Below, piece by piece: positions 54,483 through 63,251 of a stretch of 64,000 nt of DNA. The translations under genes were made by a program, and so were the position numbers. The stretch's first letter is position 1. Every line of letters starts with the position of its first letter. The stretch lies in contig JBNGCX010000012.1 of assembly GCA_049974865.1 (NCBI GenBank), positions 10,650 through 74,649 on the forward strand, given 5' to 3'. The DNA comes from JAGSOU01 sp049974865 (GTDB lineage: Bacteria; Pseudomonadota; Alphaproteobacteria; Rhodobacterales; Rhodobacteraceae). The notes beneath the pieces are model-generated. The model saw nothing but the letters and a program-made list of their open reading frames with translations, made no database searches and was not told the DNA's origin.

Positions 54483-55037
54483 ATGCCCGAAGATCTAGGA
54501 AAAGCCCTGCGCCTCTTGCCCTCGACCGAGGGGCGCGGGGCTTTTGATTCCGTCGCCCTGAACTATGATGAGCGGCTCTTGCGCCGCAAGCGCCTGACCA
54601 CGGCGGGCGGCGACAGCTTCCTCGTCGATCTGCCCGAGGTGGTGTCGCTGCAGGGCGGCGAGGCCTTTGAACTGGAGGATGGCCGCCTGATCGAGGTCGT
54701 CGCGGGCGAGGACGAATTGCTAGAGGTCACCGGCGGCGATCTGGTCCGCTTCGCCTGGCACATCGGAAACCGCCACGCCCCCTGCCAGGTCGAGGCCGAC
54801 CGCCTGCTGATCCAGCGCGATTCCGTGATGGCCGACATGCTGCGCCAGTTGGGCGCGCAGGTGGCCGAGACCTCGGCCCCCTTCACGCCCGAGGGCGGGG
54901 CCTATGGCCTCGGCCGCACCCTGCCGCATGAGCACGGCCACGTGCATGGCCATGTGCATCACCACGCCGACCACACGCATGTCGAAGAGGAAGGCGAGGA
55001 CCAGCGCCGCGGCCCGACCGTGATCGACGAGGCATGA
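54483..55037 (+). CDS. ureE: Urease accessory protein UreE with His-rich tail
   Basis: 184 aa nickel metallochaperone. The N-terminal domain (about 1-75) has the LTTAGGDSFLVDLPEV segment, and the metal domain has WHIGNRHAPCQ near 92-101, with the conserved His. The C-terminal tail has ten histidines between residues 149 and 166, which should store or bind several nickel ions. Start ATG 54483 follows GAGGCC; an in-frame GTG at 54468 would add five residues. It overlaps ureF by four bases. Confidence 0.93.
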   Translation: MPEDLGKALRLLPSTEGRGAFDSVALNYDERLLRRKRLTTAGGDSFLVDLPEVVSLQGGEAFELEDGRLIEVVAGEDELLEVTGGDLVRFAWHIGNRHAPCQVEADRLLIQRDSVMADMLRQLGAQVAETSAPFTPEGGAYGLGRTLPHEHGHVHGHVHHHADHTHVEEEGEDQRRGPTVIDEA

Positions 55038-55660
55038 GCGCGACCGACCTTCTGAGCCTGACGCAATGGCTCTCGCCGGCTTTTCCGGTGGGGGCTTTTG
55101 CCTATTCGCACGGGCTGGAGCAGGCGATCGCCGACGGCGACGTGCGCGACGCCGAGACGCTGGAGGCCTGGCTGCGGCTGGTGCTGGAGCAGGGCAGCGG
55201 CGCGGTCGACGCCACGCTGCTGTGCCGGGCGCTGGCGGGCGACGAGGTGGCCGATACGGCCCGCGCGCTGGCCGCCTCGCGCGAGCGGCTGGAAGAGACC
55301 GAGAAACAGGGCGCGGCCTTTGTCGAGGCGGTCAATGCCATCTACGACGAGGCGCTGCCGCCCATGCCCCTGCCGGTTGCGGTGGGCGTGGCGGCGCGGC
55401 GGCTGAGCCTGCCGCCCGAACAGGTGGCGGCCCTCTACCTGCACAGCTTCACCTCCAACCTGGTGTCCGCCGCGGTGCGTTTCGTGCCGCTGGGCCAGAG
55501 CGATGGGCAGAGGGTGCTCTCGCACCTGCACGAGGTGATCGAAACGGTGGCCGCGCGGGCGGTGGACACCCCGCTCGACCGGATCGGCAGCGCCGCGTTC
55601 GGCGCGGACCTGGCCGCGATGCGCCACGAAACCCTGGACGTAAGGATCTTCAAGACATGA
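55034..55660 (+). CDS. ureF: Urease accessory protein UreF
   Basis: 208 aa all-helical protein that couples UreD to the GTPase UreG. Marks: LLSLTQWLSPAFPVGAFAYSHGLEQAI near 5-31 and LYLHSFTSNLVSAAVRFVPLGQSDGQRVL near 136-164. The C-terminal segment DLAAMRHETLDVRIFKT is typical. It overlaps ureE by four bases (ATGA) and ureG by four bases. Confidence 0.94.
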   Translation: MSATDLLSLTQWLSPAFPVGAFAYSHGLEQAIADGDVRDAETLEAWLRLVLEQGSGAVDATLLCRALAGDEVADTARALAASRERLEETEKQGAAFVEAVNAIYDEALPPMPLPVAVGVAARRLSLPPEQVAALYLHSFTSNLVSAAVRFVPLGQSDGQRVLSHLHEVIETVAARAVDTPLDRIGSAAFGADLAAMRHETLDVRIFKT

Positions 55661-56268
55661 GCAGCCCGAACGGCCCCCTGCGGGTGGGCATCGGCGGCCC
55701 GGTGGGGGCCGGCAAGACCACGCTGACCGAACAGCTGTGCCGCGCGATGGCCGACCGCTTTTCCATCGCCGTCATCACCAACGACATCTACACCTCGGAG
55801 GATGCCGAATACCTGATGCGCGCCCAAGCCCTGCCGCTGGAGCGGATCAAGGGCGTGGAGACGGGCGGCTGCCCGCATACCGCGATCCGCGAGGATGCCT
55901 CGATCAACCTCGCCGAGATCGCCGCGTTTCGCGAACGGATCCCCGATCTCGACGTGATCTTCATCGAATCCGGCGGCGACAACCTGGCCGCCACCTTCAG
56001 CCCCGAACTGGCCGACCTGACGCTTTACGTCATCGACACCGCGGCGGGGCAGGACATTCCGCGCAAGAAGGGGCCGGGGGTGACGCGCAGCGACCTGCTG
56101 ATCGTCAACAAGACCGACCTGGCACCCTATGTCGGCGTGGACCGCGACCTGCTGGAAAGCGACGCGCGCGCGGCGCGGGGGGCGCGGCCCTTCGTGATGG
56201 CGGCGCTGAAATCGGGGCAGGGCGTGGACGAGATCGTCGAATTCCTGGTCGCCGAGGGCGGGCTCTGA
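55657..56268 (+). CDS. ureG: Urease accessory protein UreG
   Basis: 203 aa SIMIBI GTPase that powers nickel insertion. The P-loop is GGPVGAGKT at 13-21. Other marks are VITNDIYTSEDAEYL near 40, the metal-binding C-P-H motif in ETGGCPHTAIREDAS near 68, FIESGGDNLAATFSPEL near 106 and NKTDLAPYVG near 150. It ends the operon. Its stop is 4 bases from the stop of the convergent hydrolase-like gene, so any terminator must lie in coding DNA. Confidence 0.96.
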   Translation: MSSPNGPLRVGIGGPVGAGKTTLTEQLCRAMADRFSIAVITNDIYTSEDAEYLMRAQALPLERIKGVETGGCPHTAIREDASINLAEIAAFRERIPDLDVIFIESGGDNLAATFSPELADLTLYVIDTAAGQDIPRKKGPGVTRSDLLIVNKTDLAPYVGVDRDLLESDARAARGARPFVMAALKSGQGVDEIVEFLVAEGGL

Positions 56269-56271
56269 TCC

Positions 56272-57258
56272 CTATTCCGCGGGCTCGGCCGCCGAAGGCT
56301 CGGCCGGGTCCGCTCCGGGCTCGGGCGGCAGGAAGACGCCTTGCTCGGCCAGCCTGGCCGTGAACTCCTCCAGCCGCTTGCGGAAGCGCGGGCGCGAGGT
56401 GCGCCTGACCGCGGCCCGGCACAGCAGGGCGGCCAGGTAGGGGCGGTTGCTGCGCTCCAGATGCACCAGAAGGTGGCGCAGGTAGGGCAGATAGTTGCGG
56501 CGCGACCGCAGAAGCTGATGGAAGACCTGCTCGGACATCTGCCCCTCGCAGGCGGCGTCGATCAACTCGGTCAGCACGCCCATGTTCAGCAGGTCGGCCT
56601 CCAGCGTGCCGCCGAGGTGGCGGCAGCGCAGCTTGACCGCGTTGGACCGGGTGAACAGCGCCGTGTGCATCGCGTCCAGCCGCTGTTGCGGGTCGTAGAG
56701 GATATAGGCGTGCTCGGCCGCGTCGATCATGTCGGGGGCATAGCCGTAGCGGTCGGTGAAATTCAGCCGGCGATAGGCGAAGAAGCGTTCGTCCCACTCG
56801 GTCACGCGGGGGTCCAGCGTGGCCTGCGGGGCCAGCGCGATCACCGTGGCGCCCGGCGCGGCCACCGAGAAGGCCGCCGCCGCGTAGCCGCCCATGCCGG
56901 CGCCGTAGAACACAACGCGGTCGAAATCCTCGAAGAAGGCCTCGTCGACCAGCTGGTCGAAGAAGGCATAGACCGACGGGTCGCGGAACCAGGTCTCGCC
57001 CTCGGCCATGATGGTGAGTTGCGACCAGCCGGCCTCGTCCACCAGGGTGTCGGCCAGCGGCATCTGGTCCATGCGCGTGTTGCGGATGGTCTCGGCATTC
57101 TCGAAGGTCACCAGCAGGGTGGGGGCCTGGTCGATGAACAGCGCGGCGTGATCGGGGCCGATGCGCTCGAACCGGCCCTGTTCCTCGCCCACGGCTTCCA
57201 TCCGGGCATACCATGCGGCGTGTTCTGCGCTCTGTTCGTTGGTACTGCCGGTCTGCAT
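56272..57258 (-). CDS. Alpha/beta-hydrolase-like protein without nucleophile serine
   Basis: 328 aa, soluble. Near residue 115 the sequence DRVVFYGAGMGGYAAAAFS has the form of an alpha/beta-hydrolase nucleophile elbow (usually Y-G-S-S-M-G-G-Y), but Gly121 stands where the Ser should be. The next strand, GATVIALAPQATLDP, fits the same fold. The C-terminal half has helical segments not recognised, ending in a Pro/Glu/Ala tail. ATG 57258 has GGAGGGC upstream. It lies downstream of the glycosyltransferase cluster with a 109-base gap. A non-catalytic binding role is inferred. Confidence 0.72.
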   Translation of the reverse strand: MQTGSTNEQSAEHAAWYARMEAVGEEQGRFERIGPDHAALFIDQAPTLLVTFENAETIRNTRMDQMPLADTLVDEAGWSQLTIMAEGETWFRDPSVYAFFDQLVDEAFFEDFDRVVFYGAGMGGYAAAAFSVAAPGATVIALAPQATLDPRVTEWDERFFAYRRLNFTDRYGYAPDMIDAAEHAYILYDPQQRLDAMHTALFTRSNAVKLRCRHLGGTLEADLLNMGVLTELIDAACEGQMSEQVFHQLLRSRRNYLPYLRHLLVHLERSNRPYLAALLCRAAVRRTSRPRFRKRLEEFTARLAEQGVFLPPEPGADPAEPSAAEPAE

Positions 57259-57367
57259 GTGTTCGCTGCCCTCCTGTGCCCCGGCGATGCCCGGGGTGTT
57301 TCGTGAGAGTCTTGCCGCCCCATTGCGGCGGAAATTGGTCAGCCCCGAGGGCATTTTCATGGAATCC

Positions 57368-58411
57368 CTAACCGGGATTCCGGCGCGCGCGGTTGGCGAA
57401 CTGGGTCAGGAACCGCGCCGCGTTCAGCGGCACGGGCCGCGAGGGCGGGGTGACCAGCAGCCGGCCAAAGAGCGCACGCATCGGCTCTTGCTCCATCAGT
57501 TCGGCGAACCGGGTCTTGCGCCACCGGGCCGCGCGGCGGTGCAGCGCGTCCAGTTCCGCGTCCTTGCGCAGCTCGGCGAGGATCGCGTCGCGGGCCGGTT
57601 TCAGCGCGGCGACGGAGCGGTCCTCGTCGCTATTGTAATTCCGCTCGACCCAGTAATCCATGCCCAGATCGTGCCCGTCATGCACGGCCCTTCCGCGGTC
57701 GGCCTTGAGGATGTAGCTCTCCATCGCGCCCAGCGGGTAGTGGTTGAGCTGCGCCAGCCGGTAGTTGTCCTGCCCGTAATTCGAGAAAAGCCGGGTTTTA
57801 CGAAACATTTCAGGTAGTTCGCGGCCCGAGCCGTCGAACCAGCGGGCCTGTTCCAGCCTTTCGGGCACCGGGCTGCGGGGGCGGTGCACGCCCAGTTTCC
57901 GGTAGGTCCCGTCATTGCGGTAGAGCGTCTTGAACATCGCCGCGCGCCACGGCCAGTAGAGAACCGCCGGCGCGGCGCGCAGGAACTGGTCGCAGACCGG
58001 TTTGTCCTCGAAATGGACGATTCCGCTATTGCCGAACAGCCGCCATGTCAGCGTCACCGCCGTGGCCTCGGGCAGGGCGGCGAAGAGGGCCGACAGCGTG
58101 TGGTCGCCCACGTGGATATTGACGAACTCGTCCACGTCCAGCGGCAGGATCCAGTCGGCCTGCCGCACCAGGTCATGCCCGTCGGCCCGTTTCAGCGCCG
58201 CCCATTGCACGCCGCCCTCATGCGGGCCGTCATTGCGGATATGGGTCAGCTGGCCGAGCGCCTGCAGCCGGTCGAGGATGGCGTCGGTGCCGTCGTCGCA
58301 GTCGTTTGAAAACACAAGGAAATCTGTGAAGCCCACCGCCCGGTGGTGGGCCAGCCATTCCAGCAGGAAGGCGCCCTCGTTCCGGACGGTCAGGACGGCG
58401 AGCGCGCGCAT
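57368..58411 (-). CDS. GT2-type glycosyltransferase (Glyco_tranf_2_4-like), third of three
   Basis: 347 aa. The N-terminal sequence VRNEGAFLLEWLAHHRAVGFTDFLVFSND (9-37, spaced conserved residues) and SNDCDDGTDAILDRL are shared with two other proteins in this block. The metal-binding D-x-D is D92-V-D94 in LDVDEFVNI. A C-terminal LNHYPLGAMESYILKADRGRA segment is also shared. Such enzymes transfer sugars in surface polysaccharide synthesis; donor and acceptor are unknown. It starts 2 bases after the FkbM-type gene. Confidence 0.85.
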   Translation of the reverse strand: MRALAVLTVRNEGAFLLEWLAHHRAVGFTDFLVFSNDCDDGTDAILDRLQALGQLTHIRNDGPHEGGVQWAALKRADGHDLVRQADWILPLDVDEFVNIHVGDHTLSALFAALPEATAVTLTWRLFGNSGIVHFEDKPVCDQFLRAAPAVLYWPWRAAMFKTLYRNDGTYRKLGVHRPRSPVPERLEQARWFDGSGRELPEMFRKTRLFSNYGQDNYRLAQLNHYPLGAMESYILKADRGRAVHDGHDLGMDYWVERNYNSDEDRSVAALKPARDAILAELRKDAELDALHRRAARWRKTRFAELMEQEPMRALFGRLLVTPPSRPVPLNAARFLTQFANRARRNPG

Positions 58412-58413
58412 GG

Positions 58414-59121
58414 CTACCAGTCCCGCCGGAAGGTCACGACCTTGGCGTTCGAGGTGCGCGGGAAATAGGTCAGCCCCGCGGCCGCCATCGCCGCGAAGAC
58501 CTTGGCCGTGCCCGCTTGGCCGAAGACCTGCGGGTGCAGCTCAACGATCGCCACGCGGACCCCGCCGAGGTCCATCAGCGGCAGCAGATCGGCCTCCGCC
58601 CCCTCGATGTCGCAGACCAGCGCGGTGGGTTGGATTTCCTCCATCACCTGCGAGACGGGGCGCACGGGCACGGTTTCGCGCGCGATGACGCCGCCGTGCT
58701 TGTCGCCCAGGTTGTCCTCCATCGAGGAGGCCACGAAATCGCCCCGCACGTAGAAGGTGACCGCGCCTTCCTCGGCCCCCAGCAGGGCGTTGTGCACGGT
58801 TGCGTTCTCCACCCCGTTGGCGGCGTGGACGGACCGGATATAGGGGATCATCGCCGGGTTGGCCTCGAAGGCATGGACATGTTTCACGCCCAGCTTGTTG
58901 GCCATCAGCGTGGACATATAGCCCATGCCCGCGCCCAGCTCGAGCACGGTGTCCTGCGGCCTGATCTGGCGCAGAACGGCCTCGGATTCCTTCTGCTCAT
59001 AGGCGTCGTCATGCAGCAGCCGGCGCCGCTTGCGGTTGATCACGCGCGGGTCATAGGGAAATTTCAGCCCGCGGGAGCGGATGAATTTCGGTTTGTCGTC
59101 CGTGTCTTGCGGGCCGTTCAT
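58414..59121 (-). CDS. FkbM-family methyltransferase
   Basis: 235 aa SAM-dependent methyltransferase. The SAM loop is VLELGAGMGYMS at 59-70, followed by HVHAFEANPAMIPYIRS near 80 and the FkbM-type ALVCDIEGAEADLLPL near 162. These enzymes often methylate hydroxyl groups of sugars in surface glycans. ATG 59121 is used; a GTG sits directly before it. It lies between two glycosyltransferase genes with gaps of 2-3 bases, so it likely modifies the same glycan. Confidence 0.85.
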   Translation of the reverse strand: MNGPQDTDDKPKFIRSRGLKFPYDPRVINRKRRRLLHDDAYEQKESEAVLRQIRPQDTVLELGAGMGYMSTLMANKLGVKHVHAFEANPAMIPYIRSVHAANGVENATVHNALLGAEEGAVTFYVRGDFVASSMEDNLGDKHGGVIARETVPVRPVSQVMEEIQPTALVCDIEGAEADLLPLMDLGGVRVAIVELHPQVFGQAGTAKVFAAMAAAGLTYFPRTSNAKVVTFRRDW

Positions 59122-59124
59122 CAC

Positions 59125-61446
59125 TCAGCTCTCCATGTCCAGGGCCAGCGTGTAGGCCACCCGCTCGGTGCTGGTCAGCCGCGTCGCCAGCGCCTGCTCG
59201 TACAACTCGCGGAATTCGGGGTTGGCGCGCAGGCTGGCCGCCTTGTCGCGGTGCCATTGCATGGCGCCCTCGTGCAGCGTGCGCAGCCGGTCGTCGGCCA
59301 AGAGCCGCGCCAACTCGGCCCGCGTGCGGGGGGTGTTGCGCTGGATGGTGACGTCCTTGTGGTCGCTCCAGTCCATGCGGATCCAGTAGTTCAGCCCGAT
59401 GGAGCGGTCCACGTGCAGCGCCCGGCCGCGCTGGCGCTTGATGAGGAAGCTCTCGGCCGAGCGCAGCGCGTAATGGTTGAGTTGGATCAGGTCATAGCCG
59501 ATCGACCGCTGGGACGAGCGCCAGCCGTTGTCCTTGACCTCGTCGCCCAGCGGTTGCCCCGAGCCGTTGACCCAATGCACCCTATCGCGGAAGGCGTCGC
59601 TCAGCTTGTTGGGCCGGTGGCAGCTGATCTTGGCGTAGGCGCCCATGTTGCGGAACATGGTCTTGAAGCCCCAGACGGTGTGCGGCTTGGGGCAGAATTT
59701 CGGCGCGCAGCTGTCGAACTGCTCGATCACCAGTTCGTCGCTCAGTTCCCGTACGCCGTTATGGCCGAACAGCCGCCAGGTCATGGCCACGTTGGTGGCA
59801 TCCGGCACCCGGTCGAAGAAATCGAACAGCGTGCCGTTGCCGCAACGCACGTTGATGAACTCGTCCACGTCGATGTGGATGATCCAGTCGGCGTTGCGGA
59901 TCACCTCTTCCTTCAGCGAGCGGTTCAGCGCGTATTGCTGGGGCGAGTTGCCCTTCCACTGGTCGTTGTTGCGGTGCTGGAGGACGCCCATCTCCTGCAA
60001 CCGGTCGAGGATCTCGGACGTGCCGTCCTCGCAGCCGTTGGTGTAGATCAGGAAGTTGTCGATGCCGATGGCGCGGTGATAGGCGACCCATTCCAGGATA
60101 TAGGGCCCCTCGTTCTTCATGCAGCCGACGATCACGTTGCCGCTGCGGCCCGCGGGCAGGGCGCGGGGGGGGAGTTCGGGGTAGGGCGCGCCGCGTTCCT
60201 GTTCGTCCACCGTGCCGAGGCGGTTATGCGGCGCGAAGGGACCGCCGCGCAGTTTCTCGAAATTGGCCTTGGCCAGCGGCGGCAGCAATTTCTCGGCCAG
60301 CGGGCTGAGGCCCTCGGCGTTGGCCTCGACCGCGTCGGCCTCCTTCGCCTCGCGGGTGGCGCGCTCGATGCGGGGCAGGAAGGCGGCGAGGTATTGCGAG
60401 GCGCGGAAGCCGAATTGCGGGCCGGCTTCTGCCCAGTCCGCCTGCGGTGCGTCGGGGGCAAGGGAGCCGGCGCTCAGCGCCGGGTGGGCGGCGATCAGGC
60501 GGGCGTTTTCGGCGGCGAAGCGGTCCGAAACGGCGTGCAGGCTGCCCGGCGACAGGGGCGGGCCGTCCACGGCCAGTTCTGCGATCAACTGCCGCCACAG
60601 CTTGCGCGGGACTATGCGGCCGGTCTTCAGCAGCCGCGCCAGGTCGGCGTTCAGCAGCCGCCCGCGGGTCAGCCAGGGGGCGGGCATGGGGCGCGTCCGG
60701 CGTGCCGGCGCCGCCTTGCCGATATTGCGGGGCAGGCCGAAGGCGTCGGAGATTTCCGCCGTCACATTCTCGCCGTTGAACAGCGCCTTGTCATAGGGTC
60801 GGAACGTCAGGCTACCCGTGCCGAACACTCCCTCCCAATGCCGCTGCAGCGCCTCGTAATCCAGCCAGAAGGGCGCGGCCTGCACCTCGGGCATCTGGTT
60901 GAGCGCGGGGTCGATCTCGTCCCAATCCTCCAGCGCGCTGTTCCACCAGTCTTCTTCCCCGGCCAGCCCCAGCTCGTGTGTCAGCGCGCGGGTGCGGCCC
61001 GACCAGACCTGTTCGGTGTAATGGGCGGCCAGCATCCGGGCCTGTTCGTCGATATGGGCGATGAGGGTGATGCGGTCGGCCAGCGGCGAGAGCATCGCCC
61101 TGAGCTGCTCCAGCTCCGAGACCCGGAACAGGCTGGTGGCGAGTTGATGGGCCGAGAGGATGGTCTTTTCGGGCGCCGCGGCCTCGATCTCGCGCTCCAG
61201 GTCGCGGATCAGCGTCTTGCGCAGGCGGGCCTGGTCGGCGGGATCGGCATAGCCGCGGTTGAACCGCAGCGGCTCCACGTGGTCGGGATCGGTCGCGGCC
61301 ATGTAGAGGCGGGTGTGGTTTTTCCGCCCCGGCGAGCGGGGATAGAGAAGGCCCTTTCCGGCCAGCTGATCGCGCTTGTCGTCCAGCACCTGCTGCAGGC
61401 GCTCGGCCCCGCAATAGGGCAGGCCGATATGCAGGATCAGTTCCAT
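59125..61446 (-). CDS. Fusion: degenerate sulfotransferase-like domain plus GT2-type glycosyltransferase
   Basis: 773 aa. Residues 1-250 look like a sulfotransferase: LILHIGLPYCGAERLQQVL, then LLYPRSPGRKN and a strand-helix TLIAHIDEQARMLA. The PAPS loop, usually P-K-[ST]-G-T-T, reads PYCGAE, so activity is doubtful. Residues 250-430 are a linker with helices. Residues about 437-700 are a glycosyltransferase: MKNEGPYILEWVAYHRAIG, TNGCEDGTSEILDRL and metal site D526-V-D528 in HIDVDEFINV. The ATG overlaps the upstream sulfotransferase stop by one base. The two halves match the two types of gene on either side. Confidence 0.85.
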   Translation of the reverse strand: MELILHIGLPYCGAERLQQVLDDKRDQLAGKGLLYPRSPGRKNHTRLYMAATDPDHVEPLRFNRGYADPADQARLRKTLIRDLEREIEAAAPEKTILSAHQLATSLFRVSELEQLRAMLSPLADRITLIAHIDEQARMLAAHYTEQVWSGRTRALTHELGLAGEEDWWNSALEDWDEIDPALNQMPEVQAAPFWLDYEALQRHWEGVFGTGSLTFRPYDKALFNGENVTAEISDAFGLPRNIGKAAPARRTRPMPAPWLTRGRLLNADLARLLKTGRIVPRKLWRQLIAELAVDGPPLSPGSLHAVSDRFAAENARLIAAHPALSAGSLAPDAPQADWAEAGPQFGFRASQYLAAFLPRIERATREAKEADAVEANAEGLSPLAEKLLPPLAKANFEKLRGGPFAPHNRLGTVDEQERGAPYPELPPRALPAGRSGNVIVGCMKNEGPYILEWVAYHRAIGIDNFLIYTNGCEDGTSEILDRLQEMGVLQHRNNDQWKGNSPQQYALNRSLKEEVIRNADWIIHIDVDEFINVRCGNGTLFDFFDRVPDATNVAMTWRLFGHNGVRELSDELVIEQFDSCAPKFCPKPHTVWGFKTMFRNMGAYAKISCHRPNKLSDAFRDRVHWVNGSGQPLGDEVKDNGWRSSQRSIGYDLIQLNHYALRSAESFLIKRQRGRALHVDRSIGLNYWIRMDWSDHKDVTIQRNTPRTRAELARLLADDRLRTLHEGAMQWHRDKAASLRANPEFRELYEQALATRLTSTERVAYTLALDMES

Positions 61447-62087
61447 CAGCCCTCGGCGCCCTCGGCGGGGCGGTTGGTGTTGGCGTTCGCGACGCCCCAC
61501 CACGGCAGATCTACCCCCAGGAAATCGCCGATGCGGGCGGGGGCGCTCGGCTCCTCCACGTCGTATTCCAGGAAATCAGCCGCGCCGTCGAACACCCTGC
61601 GGCAGAAGGCATAATGCCCCTCGATCCAGCGGATCCGCTCGGCATCGGTACCGCCATAGCCCTCGGGCAGGCCGGGGATGGCGTTGATCGGCAGGCGCGT
61701 GCGGCCGAGGTTCGACCACCGGCCCATGCTGTCGCTCAGCCCGGCCGGGTCGCGGTGGGTCAGGATGAAGCGCGCGCCGGGGTGATGCGCCCGGATGGCC
61801 GCGATCAGCCCCCAGTCGGTCTGGGGCCACAGGTTCAGCCCCTCGCGCACGATGTCGATCTCGGTAAAGGCGTCGAATTCGGGCATCAGGGACAGCGGGT
61901 CGCCGGTTTCGAAATAGCCCTGGTACATCAGCTTGCCCACGAAGGCGCGCTTCAGCCGGTCGCCGTCGCTCTGGCCCGCCCGGATGCGCCAATCGGCCAC
62001 CCGCAGGCCGGCGCGGCGCAGCGCCTCGCCCAGCGTCGTGGTGCCCGATTTCGGCAGGCCGAGATTGATGACCTTCAGCTCAGCCAT
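61446..62087 (-). CDS. Sulfotransferase family protein
   Basis: 213 aa, compact. The PAPS loop is intact: NLGLPKSGTTTLGEAL (8-23), with PKSGTT at 12-17. The 3'-phosphate region is FILTHRDPAGLSDSMGRWSN near 103-122. It fits the short sulfotransferase type common in Rhodobacterales. With the glycosyltransferases around it, a sulfated surface glycan is a plausible product, though this is inference. It overlaps the neighbouring glycosyltransferase gene by 8 bases and the fusion gene by 1. Confidence 0.83.
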   Translation of the reverse strand: MAELKVINLGLPKSGTTTLGEALRRAGLRVADWRIRAGQSDGDRLKRAFVGKLMYQGYFETGDPLSLMPEFDAFTEIDIVREGLNLWPQTDWGLIAAIRAHHPGARFILTHRDPAGLSDSMGRWSNLGRTRLPINAIPGLPEGYGGTDAERIRWIEGHYAFCRRVFDGAADFLEYDVEEPSAPARIGDFLGVDLPWWGVANANTNRPAEGAEG

Positions 62088-63114
62088 GCGCCGCCCCGAT
62101 CATCTCCAGCAGTTTCAACTCCTGCGGGGGCAGGGTGGGGGCGGATTTCAACCGATCGCGCAGGGCGCGGTAGTCCGGGTCCTGCATCAGCCGCGCCAGC
62201 GTGGCGCGGTGGGCGGCGACGCAGGCCCCGTGCAAGGCGGCGATGTCGGGGTCCGATTTCAGTTCGTCCAGCGCGGCCTGCAGCCCCGGCAGGTGCCGCT
62301 GGATCGAGCGTTCCTCCCACGCATCGTCATTGCGCTCGCGCCAATAGCTGTCGTCGAAGCTGCGGTTCTCGCGGTTCACGTCGCCGCGGTCGTTTTTCAC
62401 CAGGTAGCTGTCGAGCGAGCGCAGGGCATAGTGGTTCAGCGTGGCATGGGCGCGCGCGCCAATTGCCGGGAACTTGCGGATGCGCCGCTTGTTGGCGGCG
62501 ACCTTGAACTTCCACGGGATCTCGCGGCCCGAGCCGTCGGTCCAGCGGGGGAACCGCTCGCGCGGCAGGTCCTCGCGGAAGAACGGGCGGTGCGCGCCGT
62601 AGTAATGCAGGGGAAAATCGCGGCGGGTCAGCGTCTTGACCTCCTGCGCGGTCTGGTCGGTCCAGATGTCGGGGTTGTGGCTGCGGGTGAACTGCTCGAT
62701 CACCGGGCGGTCCTCGTAATCCTCGACCCCGCCATTGGCGAAGAACTGGAAGGTGACCGAGATCGCCTGCGGGTCGCCGCAGGCCGCGATCAGCTCGGGG
62801 ACGGTGCCGTCGCCCACGCGGATGTTCAGAAACTCATCCACATCGGCGATCCAGACCCAGTCAGCCTGCCGTACGAGCGGCTGGCGCTGGGCGTCCTTCA
62901 GCGCCTCCATCTGGTAGTTGCGCCCTCGGGCCGGGTTGGGCAGATGCGTGACCAGCCCGCGCGCGGCCAGCGCGTCCAGCAGGGTGTCGGTGCCGTCGGT
63001 GCAGTCGTTGGAATAGAACAGGTGATCGGTGACCCCGATCATGCGGTTGAAGGCGATCCATTCCAGCAGGAAGGGGCCCTCGTTCTTCACGCAGGTCACG
63101 GCGGTTATGCGCAT
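62080..63114 (-). CDS. GT2-type glycosyltransferase (Glyco_tranf_2_4-like), first of three
   Basis: 344 aa. The block CVKNEGPFLLEWIAFNR is at 8-24, YSNDCTDGTDTLLDAL at 34-49 and metal site D91-V-D93 in IADVDEFLNI. The C-terminal LNHYALRSLDSYLVKNDRG segment is shared with the other two. It has no membrane helix, so it should act in the cytoplasm on a lipid- or protein-linked acceptor. It is the first gene of the minus-strand cluster, so its promoter should lie in the 137-base gap at 63115-63251. Confidence 0.86.
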   Translation of the reverse strand: MRITAVTCVKNEGPFLLEWIAFNRMIGVTDHLFYSNDCTDGTDTLLDALAARGLVTHLPNPARGRNYQMEALKDAQRQPLVRQADWVWIADVDEFLNIRVGDGTVPELIAACGDPQAISVTFQFFANGGVEDYEDRPVIEQFTRSHNPDIWTDQTAQEVKTLTRRDFPLHYYGAHRPFFREDLPRERFPRWTDGSGREIPWKFKVAANKRRIRKFPAIGARAHATLNHYALRSLDSYLVKNDRGDVNRENRSFDDSYWRERNDDAWEERSIQRHLPGLQAALDELKSDPDIAALHGACVAAHRATLARLMQDPDYRALRDRLKSAPTLPPQELKLLEMIGAAHG

Positions 63115-63251
63115 CGCACCGCCCTTGGCCGGACAGGACCGCTGGAACTCATCTCACTGCTCGCCCGTTGCTTGGGGTTGGCCCCCGATTGGCGCTGATT
63201 TCTTGGCGGTATTTGTGCCAGCTTGCCGGGGACCCGTCAAATGAAACGGGG

